From NCBI GenBank assembly GCA_012842495.1, contig DUSS01000045.1, forward strand, positions 1-64,000: a DNA stretch of 64,000 bases, read 5' to 3'. Shown piece by piece: positions 8,503 to 15,917 of the stretch. The first letter of the stretch is position 1. Every line of letters begins with the position of its first letter. Source of the DNA: Candidatus Fermentithermobacillaceae bacterium (lineage in GTDB: Bacteria; Bacillota; Sulfobacillia; Fermentithermobacillales; DUSS01). The position numbers and the translations under genes are program-made. The notes below the pieces were generated by a model, which did no database searches, was not told the DNA's origin, and saw only the letters and a list, made by a program, of their open reading frames with translations.

Positions 8503-9948
8503 ATGAGATCGTCCGAAGCCATCTGGGAAGGGATCGTGGCCATGCTCGTCGTTTACCTCATCATATGGGTTATCGACATCATGGGATGGAAAAGGCTGTC
8601 GCGTCTTTTGTGGTCAAAGGTGGCGGTAGCGGGGGCGCCAGATTACATCGTATCCGTGGCCGCAAGAAAGCTCGTGACGTCAGGGGCGATAGCTGAGGCC
8701 GAAAAATTATGCCGGGAGCATCTCCGGTATCGACCGGCGATTCGGGTGGGAAGGATCCTCATAAACGTCCTCCTGCGGGACGGCAGAGCTAAAGAAGCTG
8801 CCGAGGTAGCCCGGACGCTTGTAAAAGCTCACCCTGAAAACCCGTGGGTGAGGTTTTTATGGGGCGATATCCATTACTTTTTCATGAACGATCAGGACAC
8901 GGCCAGGGCCATCTATTATGAGGCACTGGACGTAGCTCGGAGATCTCCCGACTCTCGCAAGGCCCTGAAGATCGCCTACAAAAGAGTCTATCCCTTCCTT
9001 GAAAAAGAGGGCCGTTACGAGGAAGCTGCGAAAATACTCGAAGAGTTCATGCTGACTAGGGCTTCTAATTTCCACGATGTTGAATTCCTGGCTCTGTACA
9101 ACATATTGCGTCAGCTCGGTAGGCTCTCCGAGGCTAGAGAGGTACTGAGGGAAGGCATAAAAGCCTATCCTCCGTCGAAAGACCTGAGAAAAGCCTGGGA
9201 AGAATCGGGCTTCGAAGGCGGGGAAGACCTCCCTCCGATTCCGGCGAGGGGTAAGCCGGTGCCCCCCGGAGTAGCCGTCACCCCGGTCAAGACCAGGCTG
9301 TTCACGGAGGTCGACGACCCCATTCCGGCTGTAGCCTCAGTAGTAACAGACGTTCTTCCTGGGGACATCGTGACGGTCTCGTCTTGCGTTACGGGCGTAA
9401 TGGAAGGCAGGTTCTTGATGGAAGGGTCATGGAAACCCGGATACCTGGCGAGATTCTTTTCCGGGCTGGTTGATCAGAAGAATCCTCCTTACGGAGGCGC
9501 CGCTCCCATGGCGAACCCTCTTTCCATGCAACTTCTCGTCGAGGAAATCGGTACTCTGAGGCTTCTTTTAGCCGCCGTAGCGGGAGCTCTCGGCAAATTG
9601 TTCGGCAAAAAAGGTTGGTTTTACGTGGTCGCAGGACCTGATTCCGCCCTCATAGACGACGTCCCTGGGAGTCTTCCTCCCTATGACTATTATTGCGTGA
9701 TGGGGCCGGAAAACTCCTTCCGGTTCAGCGAAAAGCTTAGCTGCGCTTTGGGGTGCGGTGCCGCGGTGATCGACGCAAACGATGCCGGTATCGCCTGGGC
9801 GGTGGGATATTCCCGTGGTCTTAATAAGGAGTGGCTCGAGGAGGTGATGTCTTCGAACCCCGCCGGTAACCAGGAACAAAGAACTCCCATAGTGGTATTG
9901 AGGGTGGAAAAAGAGCCTTCGTTGTCCCGCCGGAACCTTTCCTCCTGA
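8503..9948 (+). CDS. membrane-anchored TPR protein fused to a CofE-like (F420-0:gamma-glutamyl ligase family) domain
   Basis: A 481-residue protein with an unusual layout. Residues about 9-28 form a membrane helix, about 45-240 form TPR-like helical pairs (AEAEKLCREHLRYRP, AKEAAEVARTLVKAHPENPW, GRYEEAAKILEEF, GRLSEAREVLREGIKAYP), and about 258-475 match the F420-0:gamma-glutamyl ligase family: VTPVKTRLFTEVDDP at 259-273, a PGDIV strand, GPENSFRFSEKLSCALGC, VIDANDAG (422-429) and NPAGNQEQRTPIVVLR (452-467). Family members add gamma-linked glutamate to cofactor F420 with GTP; the substrate here is unknown. It lies between a SpoVD-like transpeptidase and sigK on the same strand. An ATG at 8503 starts it; the ribosome site (TAGGATG overlap) is weak. 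Confidence 0.75.
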   Translation: MRSSEAIWEGIVAMLVVYLIIWVIDIMGWKRLSRLLWSKVAVAGAPDYIVSVAARKLVTSGAIAEAEKLCREHLRYRPAIRVGRILINVLLRDGRAKEAAEVARTLVKAHPENPWVRFLWGDIHYFFMNDQDTARAIYYEALDVARRSPDSRKALKIAYKRVYPFLEKEGRYEEAAKILEEFMLTRASNFHDVEFLALYNILRQLGRLSEAREVLREGIKAYPPSKDLRKAWEESGFEGGEDLPPIPARGKPVPPGVAVTPVKTRLFTEVDDPIPAVASVVTDVLPGDIVTVSSCVTGVMEGRFLMEGSWKPGYLARFFSGLVDQKNPPYGGAAPMANPLSMQLLVEEIGTLRLLLAAVAGALGKLFGKKGWFYVVAGPDSALIDDVPGSLPPYDYYCVMGPENSFRFSEKLSCALGCGAAVIDANDAGIAWAVGYSRGLNKEWLEEVMSSNPAGNQEQRTPIVVLRVEKEPSLSRRNLSS

Positions 9949-9980
9949 AATCAAAAGAACCTTCCCTTCTGAGGGCAGAA

Positions 9981-10010
9981 GAACTTTCCCTTTTCACGCT
10001 GCATACGATA
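9981..10010 (+). promoter_or_regulatory. candidate sigma-E/sigma-K-type -10 upstream of sigK
   Basis: GCATACGATA at 10001-10010 contains CATACGATA, close to the sigma-E -10 consensus (CATACAHT) and fitting the looser sigma-K CATANNNTA. The -35 region around 9981-9988 is not a clear match. In Bacillus sigK is transcribed by sigma-E and then by sigma-K itself, so the site is where one would expect it. Two near-identical AGAAC-TTCCCTT segments (about 9956-9968 and 9979-9991) lie beside it. Confidence 0.35.
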
Positions 10011-10066
10011 GAAGGGTTTCTCCCCTTCTAGACTGGATACTTTGTCCTTAAACGGAGGGAAGCACG

Positions 10067-10756
10067 ATGTGGGGCGTTCTCGCGGAACTCGCCTCCGGTC
10101 TCTTGAAGATGCTCGAGCACGCGGTAGGCTATTTTACGGCCAACCGCTTCCCCCACCCCCTCAGCGAGGAGGAGGAAAGAAAACAGATCGAGGCATGCCA
10201 GAAAGGGGACCGGAACGCCAGAAACACCCTGATCGAACACAACTTGAGGCTTGTCGCGCACATCGTTAAGAAATTCGACCCGCCTCCTCAGGACGTGGAA
10301 GATCTGATTTCCATAGGGACTATCGGATTGTGTAAAGCCATCAACACATATGAAATGGACAAAGGTACCAGGCTGGCCACTTACGCATCCAAGTGCATCG
10401 AAAATGAAATTCTTATGTACCTCCGGGCTTCCAAGCCCTTTAAAAACAAGGTGTACTTGTTCGACCCGGTCAACGCCGACGGTGGAGACGGCGAGGTATC
10501 TTACATCGACGTTGTCAAAGATGAGGAGCCCGACGTTTCGGAGATAGTTTCGGACAGGGAGGAAGCCCGGGATATTGTAAGGCGCTTTGCTGTGCTGGAT
10601 GACAGGCAGAAACTCGTTCTCGGGCTCAGGTACGGGCTTTCGGGCAAACGCAAAACGCAGAAGGAAATAGCGAAGCTCCTGGGAATCTCCAGGTCCTACG
10701 TGAGCAGGATCGAGAAAAGAGCCCTCGCTAAACTGGGCAAAGCTTTTGAAAACTAG
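10067..10756 (+). CDS. sigK: RNA polymerase sporulation sigma factor SigK (pro-sigma-K)
   Basis: A 229-residue sigma-70 family factor for late mother-cell genes. The hydrophobic N-terminus before FPHPLSEEEE matches the pro-sequence that SpoIVFB removes in Bacillus. Region 2 is nearly invariant (LIEHNLRLVAHIVKKF, EDLISIGTIGLCKAI, LATYASKCIENEILMYLRA) and region 4 ends with KEIAKLLGISRSYVSRIEKR. The gene is continuous, so no skin-type element interrupts it. The ATG follows GGAGGGAAGCACG. A perfect 8-bp inverted repeat just past the stop (10764-10771 and 10786-10793, inside the end of the opposing yqeG) may act as a transcript end, though it lacks a U-run. Confidence 0.95.
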   Translation: MWGVLAELASGLLKMLEHAVGYFTANRFPHPLSEEEERKQIEACQKGDRNARNTLIEHNLRLVAHIVKKFDPPPQDVEDLISIGTIGLCKAINTYEMDKGTRLATYASKCIENEILMYLRASKPFKNKVYLFDPVNADGGDGEVSYIDVVKDEEPDVSEIVSDREEARDIVRRFAVLDDRQKLVLGLRYGLSGKRKTQKEIAKLLGISRSYVSRIEKRALAKLGKAFEN

Positions 10757-10761
10757 GTCCT

Positions 10762-11316
10762 TCAGCGGTCGTTCCGGGAACAGCTCGACCGCTCGCCGAG
10801 CCGGGCGAGGACGAGCTTTTCAAGGAGCCGCATGAACCTGGTGCCCACGAATTCCCGGTTTCCTATCCTGTCCACCAAGATCGTGTGACATCCGACCAGG
10901 TTTCCCCCGAGAACGTCCGTGAAGATCTGATCTCCGATGACGCAGGTGGAGTGGGGTTGAGTGCCGAGAAGTTCAAGGGCATAGCGAAAATAACGGATGA
11001 TGGGTTTGCGCGCCCCCACGACGAGACCCGTCTCCAGTTCGGAAGCGAGTTTTTCGACGGTCGGTGCGGGTCTCGCGTTGGTTAGGATGACCGTCCGGAA
11101 TCCTTCGTCGTGAAGCTGACGAAACCAATCCTTGAGCTCGCGGGCGACGGAATAGTCCCTCCAGGGGACCAGTGTGTTGTCGAGGTCGCTGATTATACCC
11201 TGAATGCTCCTGGCTTTAAGCCACTGGAGATCGATATCGTATATGCTCTTCACCCGGCATGACGGGGTGAGAAGCCGCATCGGCCCTTGTCGGGACATCG
11301 TCGAAAAGTCGCTCAA
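10762..11316 (-). CDS. yqeG: YqeG family HAD-IIIA phosphatase
   Basis: A 184-residue HAD-superfamily hydrolase of the YqeG type, found across Firmicutes and usually near ribosome-assembly or shikimate genes; the substrate is not established, with phosphatidylglycerol-phosphate phosphatase activity known for distant plant and yeast relatives. Motif I is D44-L-D46-N-T-L, motif II lies in VILTNARP, and motif III/IV in GARKPIIRYFRYALELL and CVIGDQIFTDVLGGN. The TTG start at 11316 has GGAAAGGGG 5 nt upstream. It converges on sigK with 5 bp between stop codons. Confidence 0.9.
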   Translation of the reverse strand: MSDFSTMSRQGPMRLLTPSCRVKSIYDIDLQWLKARSIQGIISDLDNTLVPWRDYSVARELKDWFRQLHDEGFRTVILTNARPAPTVEKLASELETGLVVGARKPIIRYFRYALELLGTQPHSTCVIGDQIFTDVLGGNLVGCHTILVDRIGNREFVGTRFMRLLEKLVLARLGERSSCSRNDR

Positions 11317-11588
11317 AGGTTACCCCTTTCCTTTCCGGTGCTTTCCCCAGCACATTGCTGGCTTTTGCGGCGCGCACCAGGGCTCCGTTTCCCGTCGTCT
11401 ACCTATCAATTTATCATGTGCAACCTCAAACCTTGAACCTTTCAACGGCTATGACGGACGTGCGGCCCGGTTACTCCGCTCGCCCTTGAACCTCGCATCT
11501 CAACAATCCGAGAGGAGATTTCGATGATCTGATCGGTAGTGGGGCCGTACGCGGTTGACGCGGGCCCGTCGCAAAATGGGGGAGGCAC
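11317..11588. other. intergenic region without recognised features
   Basis: This 272-bp stretch separates the divergent yqeG and the LuxR-type regulator gene. I see no open frame with a ribosome site, no convincing sigma-A promoter and only a modest GC hairpin near 11542-11567 ahead of the GGGGGAGG ribosome site of the regulator. Confidence 0.3.
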
Positions 11589-12224
11589 ATGCTGAGGATC
11601 CTCTTGGTAGGCGGAGGGACAGTCTGGCGCCTGGGGGTTAAGAGCCTTTTGGAAAAATCAGGTGAAGCTACTGTCACGCTGTCTGGGGAAGAGGGAATCG
11701 TCCAGGGGAAATTCGATGTCGTCGTATTCGATGCCGCTTCCTCCGGAGACAGATGGGTTGAAAGAGCGCTCGAAATTCAAAGAAAGTATTCCGGGGCGGC
11801 GCTGGTTGCGGTCCTGCCCCGGTTGACCAGGGATGATCTCATGCTGGCGCTGGAAACAGGCGTCCGGGGATTCATCCAGCCAGAGAGCGACGACGGTATA
11901 CTCATCGACGTGGTGAAATACGTTGCGCGGGGTAACGCCTTCGTGTCCCGGGCGTTTCTCGAAGAAACCGGGATGATTACGCCCCCCAGGGTGCAGCACT
12001 CTCCCAACCTCGAGCACAAGCTAACCGAACGAGAAAAAGAGATCCTTGACCTCCTCACCCGGGGGCTGGCCAACAAGGAAATCGCCCAGGCCTTGTTCAT
12101 TACGGAAAAGACCGTCAAGAACCATCTGTACCGCATGTTCAAAAAGCTGGGTGTTCAAGGGAGGACCCAGGCTGCCGTGTTCGCCATGAGTCTAGGGTCT
12201 CATAAAAATGAGTCTTTAGACTGA
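11589..12224 (+). CDS. LuxR/NarL-type regulator with a degenerate receiver domain
   Basis: A 211-residue two-domain protein. Residues 1-120 have the fold pattern of a response-regulator receiver (ILLVGGG... FDVVVFDAA... ALVAVLP... GVRGFIQPE), but the acidic pair that binds magnesium after strand 1 is replaced by Gly-Gly and the conserved Lys of strand 5 is Gln; only the Asp in VVFDAA is kept. Residues about 143-205 are a normal LuxR helix-turn-helix (LTEREKEILDLLTRGLANKE, then FITEKTVKNHLYRMFKKLGV). It is therefore likely phosphorylation-independent. No kinase gene is adjacent. A GGGGGAGG site lies 4 nt before the ATG. A terminator follows at 12311. Confidence 0.85.
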   Translation: MLRILLVGGGTVWRLGVKSLLEKSGEATVTLSGEEGIVQGKFDVVVFDAASSGDRWVERALEIQRKYSGAALVAVLPRLTRDDLMLALETGVRGFIQPESDDGILIDVVKYVARGNAFVSRAFLEETGMITPPRVQHSPNLEHKLTEREKEILDLLTRGLANKEIAQALFITEKTVKNHLYRMFKKLGVQGRTQAAVFAMSLGSHKNESLD

Positions 12225-12267
12225 TGCTCAAATTCCCCGGTTCTATCGATCATATGCTTAGAACCAC

Positions 12268-12298
12268 GGCCGGCTGTCTACCCCCCTGGACAGCGGCC
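12268..12298 (+). other. GC-rich hairpin downstream of the LuxR-type regulator
   Basis: GGCC-G-GCTGTC (12268-12278) pairs with GACAGC-GGCC (12289-12298) across a 10-nt loop, with one bulged G. No T-run follows. It precedes the stronger terminator candidate at 12311. Confidence 0.4.
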
Positions 12299-12310
12299 CA
12301 ACTCCTTGGT

Positions 12311-12345
12311 ACCGGGTCTGTCATGGACCCGGTCGTCTTATTTCG
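12311..12345 (+). terminator. intrinsic terminator after the LuxR-type regulator
   Basis: ACCGGGTC (12311-12318) and GACCCGGT (12326-12333) make a perfect 8-bp stem with a 7-nt loop, followed by CGTCTTATTT. It could also serve the small minus-strand gene that ends at 12391. Confidence 0.6.
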
Positions 12346-12390
12346 ACACCTGAGATTCTCTCTGCGGCGTTTGCGGCCGAACTCTTCCGG

Positions 12391-12564
12391 TCAAGGGTAG
12401 AATCCGTGTTGGTAATAATAATACAAGGTAACTCCGGTCGAAACCAGGGCGAGGAAAATGGCCCATATAGCGCCCGGTTTGTTCCCTTTGGCCCAGAGGT
12501 CCCTGGCAAAACCCAGCGTGTAAACCCCGATGGTGACGGCGACCACGATGCCGGCGATGTGCAT
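12391..12564 (-). CDS. 57-residue two-helix membrane protein of unknown function
   Basis: A short complete gene on the minus strand: ATG at 12564-12562, TGA at 12393-12391. A strong ribosome site (GAGGAGG) lies 7 nt upstream of the ATG. The product has a first hydrophobic segment at about residues 3-18 (IAGIVVAVTIGVYTLG), a charged turn (RDLWAKGNKP), a second hydrophobic segment at about 32-47 (AIWAIFLALVSTGVTL) and the tail YYYYQHGFYP. This is a helical-hairpin membrane protein with both ends on the same side. I do not recognise the family. It sits alone between the LuxR-type regulator and the trpS T-box leader. Confidence 0.7.
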   Translation of the reverse strand: MHIAGIVVAVTIGVYTLGFARDLWAKGNKPGAIWAIFLALVSTGVTLYYYYQHGFYP

Positions 12565-12827
12565 GTGCCAACCTCCTCGTGTGCTTTGATTTGAACCCAG
12601 CCTGCTCCCGGTGCTAGTATTCCTCGGGATTACGACCTGGCTCCCGCTACCCGTCCGGCAACTCCGGTGACTCGACTACTGGTGGTTCACCTTGTGCTCC
12701 AGACGCCACGGTTGAGCCTCAACCCGCTGGCGCAGGCACATCCGGATCCGGGTTCCTTTCCAGTTGCGGGTCGTGTAAAATCGTCATAACGGGGGATATC
12801 CTGAACTGAACAGATATGGATGATATC

Positions 12828-13120
12828 GCGGTTGAGCCATGAACCGGAATAGTAGCCGGGGGACCTTTCAGCGAGCCGGCGTAAGGTGCGAGTGCCGGTG
12901 AGGTGGTACCGGTGAATGGGCCGGGGAGCTTCCGGGCGAAAGGGCCGGACTACAAAGCGCCGTTAAGCCCGGCGGTGTCTTCCGCCGTTAACGGGTAGAT
13001 GGTATCTCTCGAGGCGTTGTAAAACACCGTCTCTCGATGGGGTACCTGCGTCGAGAGCGCCGTGGGCGAAGCCGGGTGGTACCGCGGAAATACCGTCCCG
13101 TCGAGGGGCGGTTTTTCGTT
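12828..13120 (+). promoter_or_regulatory. T-box riboswitch leader of trpS (tRNA-Trp, UGG specifier)
   Basis: The leader shows the T-box landmarks in order. Stem I has an AGTA motif near 12853, an AGCGAGCCGG...GGTGCGAG distal loop about 12870-12895, and the specifier region GTGAATGGG in which TGG (Trp) occupies 12917-12919. A stem near 12959-12995 (CGTTAA/TTAACG) follows. The conserved T-box sequence GAAGCCGGGTGGTACCGCGG at about 13068-13087 contains TGGT (13077-13080), which pairs with the tRNA acceptor end. A terminator follows at 13093. Uncharged tRNA-Trp should stabilise the antiterminator and switch trpS on. The 5' end is approximate. In 12565-12827 I see nothing beyond a lone TAAAAT at 12776-12781. 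Confidence 0.93.
13093..13118 (+). terminator. T-box regulated terminator ahead of trpS
   Basis: CCGTCCC (13093-13099) pairs with GGGGCGG (13105-13111) around a GTCGA-type loop and is followed by TTTTT (13112-13116). Its 5' arm overlaps sequence needed for the T-box antiterminator. Confidence 0.85.
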
Positions 13121-13199
13121 TTCAGCCAGCCGCCTGAGCGACGGCTCTTTCATCAGCCGGCCCAGAGGACCCGGCAAAAGAAAGGAGGTACGGAGGGGG

Positions 13200-14231
13200 A
13201 TGGTGTGCGTCCCTCAGCTTGAAGTGGAATCTCGAAACAAGAAAAGGGTCTTTTCCGGTGTCCAGCCGTCGGGTTCGCTTCACATCGGGAACTATCTAGG
13301 TGCCATCGGGCGGTTTGCCCTTTTTCAAGAGGGTTACGACTGCTTTTACTCGGTGGTGGACCTTCACGCCATCACGGTTCCCCAGGACCCGGCGGAACTC
13401 CGAAGGCGGACGGTGGCCACAGCTGCTCTGTTCATCGCCGCGGGTCTAGACCCTGAGAAAGCCTGCATCTTCGTGCAGTCGGACAACCCGAACCACGCGG
13501 AACTGGCCTGGGTGCTCCAGTGCATTGCGACCTTCGGTGAGCTCGGCAGGATGACCCAGTTCAAAGACAAAGCGCGCGGAAAGAAATCGGTGACGGCCGG
13601 GCTTTTCACCTACCCCGTGCTCATGGCCGCGGATATCCTGCTGTACGACACCGATGTGGTCCCGGTAGGGGAGGATCAGAAGCAGCACGTCGAACTCACA
13701 AGGGACCTGGCGGAACGGTTCAACAAGCGCTTCGGCGTCACTTTCAAGGTACCCGAACCGCTCATCCCGGCGCAGGGCGGCCGGATCATGTCCCTGACGG
13801 ATCCCTTGAGAAAGATGTCCAAATCGGACGAGGACCCGGACAGCCGGATCGAAGTCCTGGACTCACCGGAAGAAATAGCGAGGAAGTTCAAAAAAGCGGT
13901 GACCGACTCCGGGAGGGAAATCGTGTACGACCCGGAAAAAAAGCCTGCAGTGTCCAACTTGATGACCATTTACTCGCTCTTCTCCGGTAAGAGCTTGGAG
14001 GAGGTTCGCGATGCCTACGAAGGGAAGGGGTACGGCGTCTTCAAGTCAGGTCTGGCCGAGCTCGTCGCGGAGAAGCTTCGCCCGGTTAGGGAGAGATATT
14101 CGGAGCTCATGAGCTCCGGCGAAATCGAAAAGATCCTGAAGGACGGGGCCGAGCGAGCTTACGGGATTTCCTCGTCGAAGATGAAGGAAGTTAAGGAGAA
14201 GGTGGGCTTGTGCTCCCGGCTTTCACTTTAA
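13200..14231 (+). CDS. trpS: tryptophanyl-tRNA synthetase
   Basis: A 343-residue class I aminoacyl-tRNA synthetase that charges tRNA-Trp in the cytosol. The ATP-binding HIGN is at 28-31 in the pattern SGVQPSGSLHIGNYLG, and KMSKS is at 205-209. The specificity region (TYPVLMAADILLYDTDVVPVGEDQ) is typical of bacterial TrpS. Length matches the family. The ATG at 13200 follows GAAAGGAGG; the open frame continues upstream through the leader but that part is the T-box RNA. Expression is controlled by the T-box whose specifier codon is UGG. No tryptophan biosynthesis genes are near. Confidence 0.97.
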   Translation: MVCVPQLEVESRNKKRVFSGVQPSGSLHIGNYLGAIGRFALFQEGYDCFYSVVDLHAITVPQDPAELRRRTVATAALFIAAGLDPEKACIFVQSDNPNHAELAWVLQCIATFGELGRMTQFKDKARGKKSVTAGLFTYPVLMAADILLYDTDVVPVGEDQKQHVELTRDLAERFNKRFGVTFKVPEPLIPAQGGRIMSLTDPLRKMSKSDEDPDSRIEVLDSPEEIARKFKKAVTDSGREIVYDPEKKPAVSNLMTIYSLFSGKSLEEVRDAYEGKGYGVFKSGLAELVAEKLRPVRERYSELMSSGEIEKILKDGAERAYGISSSKMKEVKEKVGLCSRLSL

Positions 14232-14317
14232 CCCCGCGACACGCGCTTTGGGTGAGCTGCACACTTACGATCGAGAGTTTGCGTATTTCCGCGGTTGCGG
14301 TCGTGTCCCGGCGGATC

Positions 14318-14346
14318 TTGTCAAGTCCGCATGAATCCCATATACT
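14318..14346 (+). promoter_or_regulatory. sigma-A promoter for comM-yraN
   Basis: TTGTCA at 14318-14323, a 17-bp spacer and TATACT at 14341-14346 form a near-consensus vegetative promoter, ending 34 bp before the comM start codon. Confidence 0.7.
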
Positions 14347-14380
14347 GGGGCTACCACCATAAGTGACCAGAGGTGATCCC

Positions 14381-15895
14381 GTGTTTGCGCGAGCATACAG
14401 CGCAACCCTGCTTGGAATCGAAGGTATTCCCGTGTCGGTAGAAGTCGATATCGCCGGCGGGCTGCCGTGCATCGAAATCATCGGGCTCGGCGACGCTTCG
14501 GTGAGGGAGGCTAAACACAGGGTGCGGTCGGCTATTCGCAACTCGGGATACGAGCTTCCGTCCAGACGCATCGTAGTGAACCTGGCACCGGCTGGCATCC
14601 ACAAGGAGGGTTCCCATCTTGACCTGGCAATAGCTGTGGGAATCCTCCGGGCTTCCGGAAGTTTGCCCTTGAACGGTCCGCGTTCCGACTACGTGCTGCT
14701 GGGGGAACTCGCGTTGGACGGAGAGATCAGAAGAACTCCGGGCATCCTTCCGATGGTCCTTTCGGCCATCAAGAACGGACGGCGGCGGGTTGTGACGCCC
14801 CGCGCCAATCAGGCGGAAGTGGGATGGCTTGAAGACGGTGAGGTGAGGACCGCGTCCAGACTCGAAGAAGTAGTGCGTTTTCTCTCAGGCGCGGTTGACC
14901 TGTCGGCTGCCGGAAGCATAAGAGGCGAAGAGGGTCCGGGCGAAGATACGCCGGTAGATCTCGCTGACATCCGGGGACAGGAGACCGCCAAGCGAGCTTT
15001 GGAGGTGGCGGTAAGCGGGGGCCACAACATCCTTCTGATAGGCAGCCCCGGCTCGGGAAAGACTCTCCTGGCGCGGGCTATCCCCGGGATAATGCCAGAT
15101 CTTGGCCCGGACGAGTCCGTGGAAGTGACGGCGATTCACAGCGTCGCCGGCATCCTCCCGCCGGAGGCCGGGCTTATAAGACGCAGGCCCTTCAGGGCGC
15201 CGCATCACACCATTACCCCTCAAGCCCTGGTGGGAGGCGGAATCGTTCCGAAACCGGGGGAGGTGACCCTCGCTCACAGGGGAGTGTTGTTCCTCGACGA
15301 GATGCCCCACTTTTCCCGGGCGGCACTGGACGCTCTTAGGCAGCCGCTGGAAGAGGGAGTCGCGACCGTGGTGAGGGCCAAGACCAGGGTGCTCTTTCCG
15401 GCCAGGTGTTTTCTCGTAGGTGCAGCTAACCCTTGTCCGTGCGGGAAGTTTCCGTCGGGTGACTGCACCTGCGACGAAAGAGCCCGGCGTAACTACCTCT
15501 CCCGTTTGTCCGGGCCCCTGCTCGACAGATTCGACGTGTTTGTGGAGATGTCCCCGGTAAGTTTGAAGGACCTCGAGAGCCCTCCGAGGGAAAGCAGCGC
15601 AGACGTGAGAGAAAGGGTGGCCCGGGCCAGGAGGCGACAGCTGGAGAGGTTCTCGGGCAGGGGCTTTCTCACCAACTCGCAAATTGCCGTAAAAGATCTG
15701 TCGAGGTACGTGAACCTCTCGAGAGACGCGAAGAAGATCCTGCATCGCGGCTTCGACGAGCTAGGTCTTTCCGCCAGAGCCTATCACAAAATCCTCAAAG
15801 TAAGTCTCACCATCGCCGATCTGGACGGCTCGCCTCGAGTGGAAGAAGTGCATGTGGCGGAAGCTCTCGCCTATAGAGACTGCTTTCTCTTATAG
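14381..15895 (+). CDS. comM: YifB/ComM family Mg-chelatase-like AAA+ ATPase
   Basis: A 504-residue member of the ComM/YifB family; ComM is a helicase that promotes branch migration during natural transformation in Gram-negatives, and its role in Firmicutes is less clear. The N-terminal Lon-like domain begins FARAYSATLLGIEG. The AAA+ core has Walker A GSPGSGKT at 221-228, Walker B VLFLDEMPHF, and the cysteine-rich ANPCPCGKFPSGDCTC insertion. The C-terminal domain carries SARAYHKILKVSLTIADL. I chose GTG 14381 because AGGTGA lies 4 nt upstream and the N-terminus then aligns with family members; an in-frame GTG at 14363 is the alternative. dprA, its usual companion, lies 8 kb downstream. Confidence 0.92.
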   Translation: MFARAYSATLLGIEGIPVSVEVDIAGGLPCIEIIGLGDASVREAKHRVRSAIRNSGYELPSRRIVVNLAPAGIHKEGSHLDLAIAVGILRASGSLPLNGPRSDYVLLGELALDGEIRRTPGILPMVLSAIKNGRRRVVTPRANQAEVGWLEDGEVRTASRLEEVVRFLSGAVDLSAAGSIRGEEGPGEDTPVDLADIRGQETAKRALEVAVSGGHNILLIGSPGSGKTLLARAIPGIMPDLGPDESVEVTAIHSVAGILPPEAGLIRRRPFRAPHHTITPQALVGGGIVPKPGEVTLAHRGVLFLDEMPHFSRAALDALRQPLEEGVATVVRAKTRVLFPARCFLVGAANPCPCGKFPSGDCTCDERARRNYLSRLSGPLLDRFDVFVEMSPVSLKDLESPPRESSADVRERVARARRRQLERFSGRGFLTNSQIAVKDLSRYVNLSRDAKKILHRGFDELGLSARAYHKILKVSLTIADLDGSPRVEEVHVAEALAYRDCFLL

Positions 15896-15917
15896 AAAAC
15901 CCAGCTGGGAGGAATGG

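Noticed and set aside
13062-13199. 46-codon N-terminal extension of trpS.
   Set aside because: It translates the T-box and terminator; the ribosome site is at about 13181-13188.
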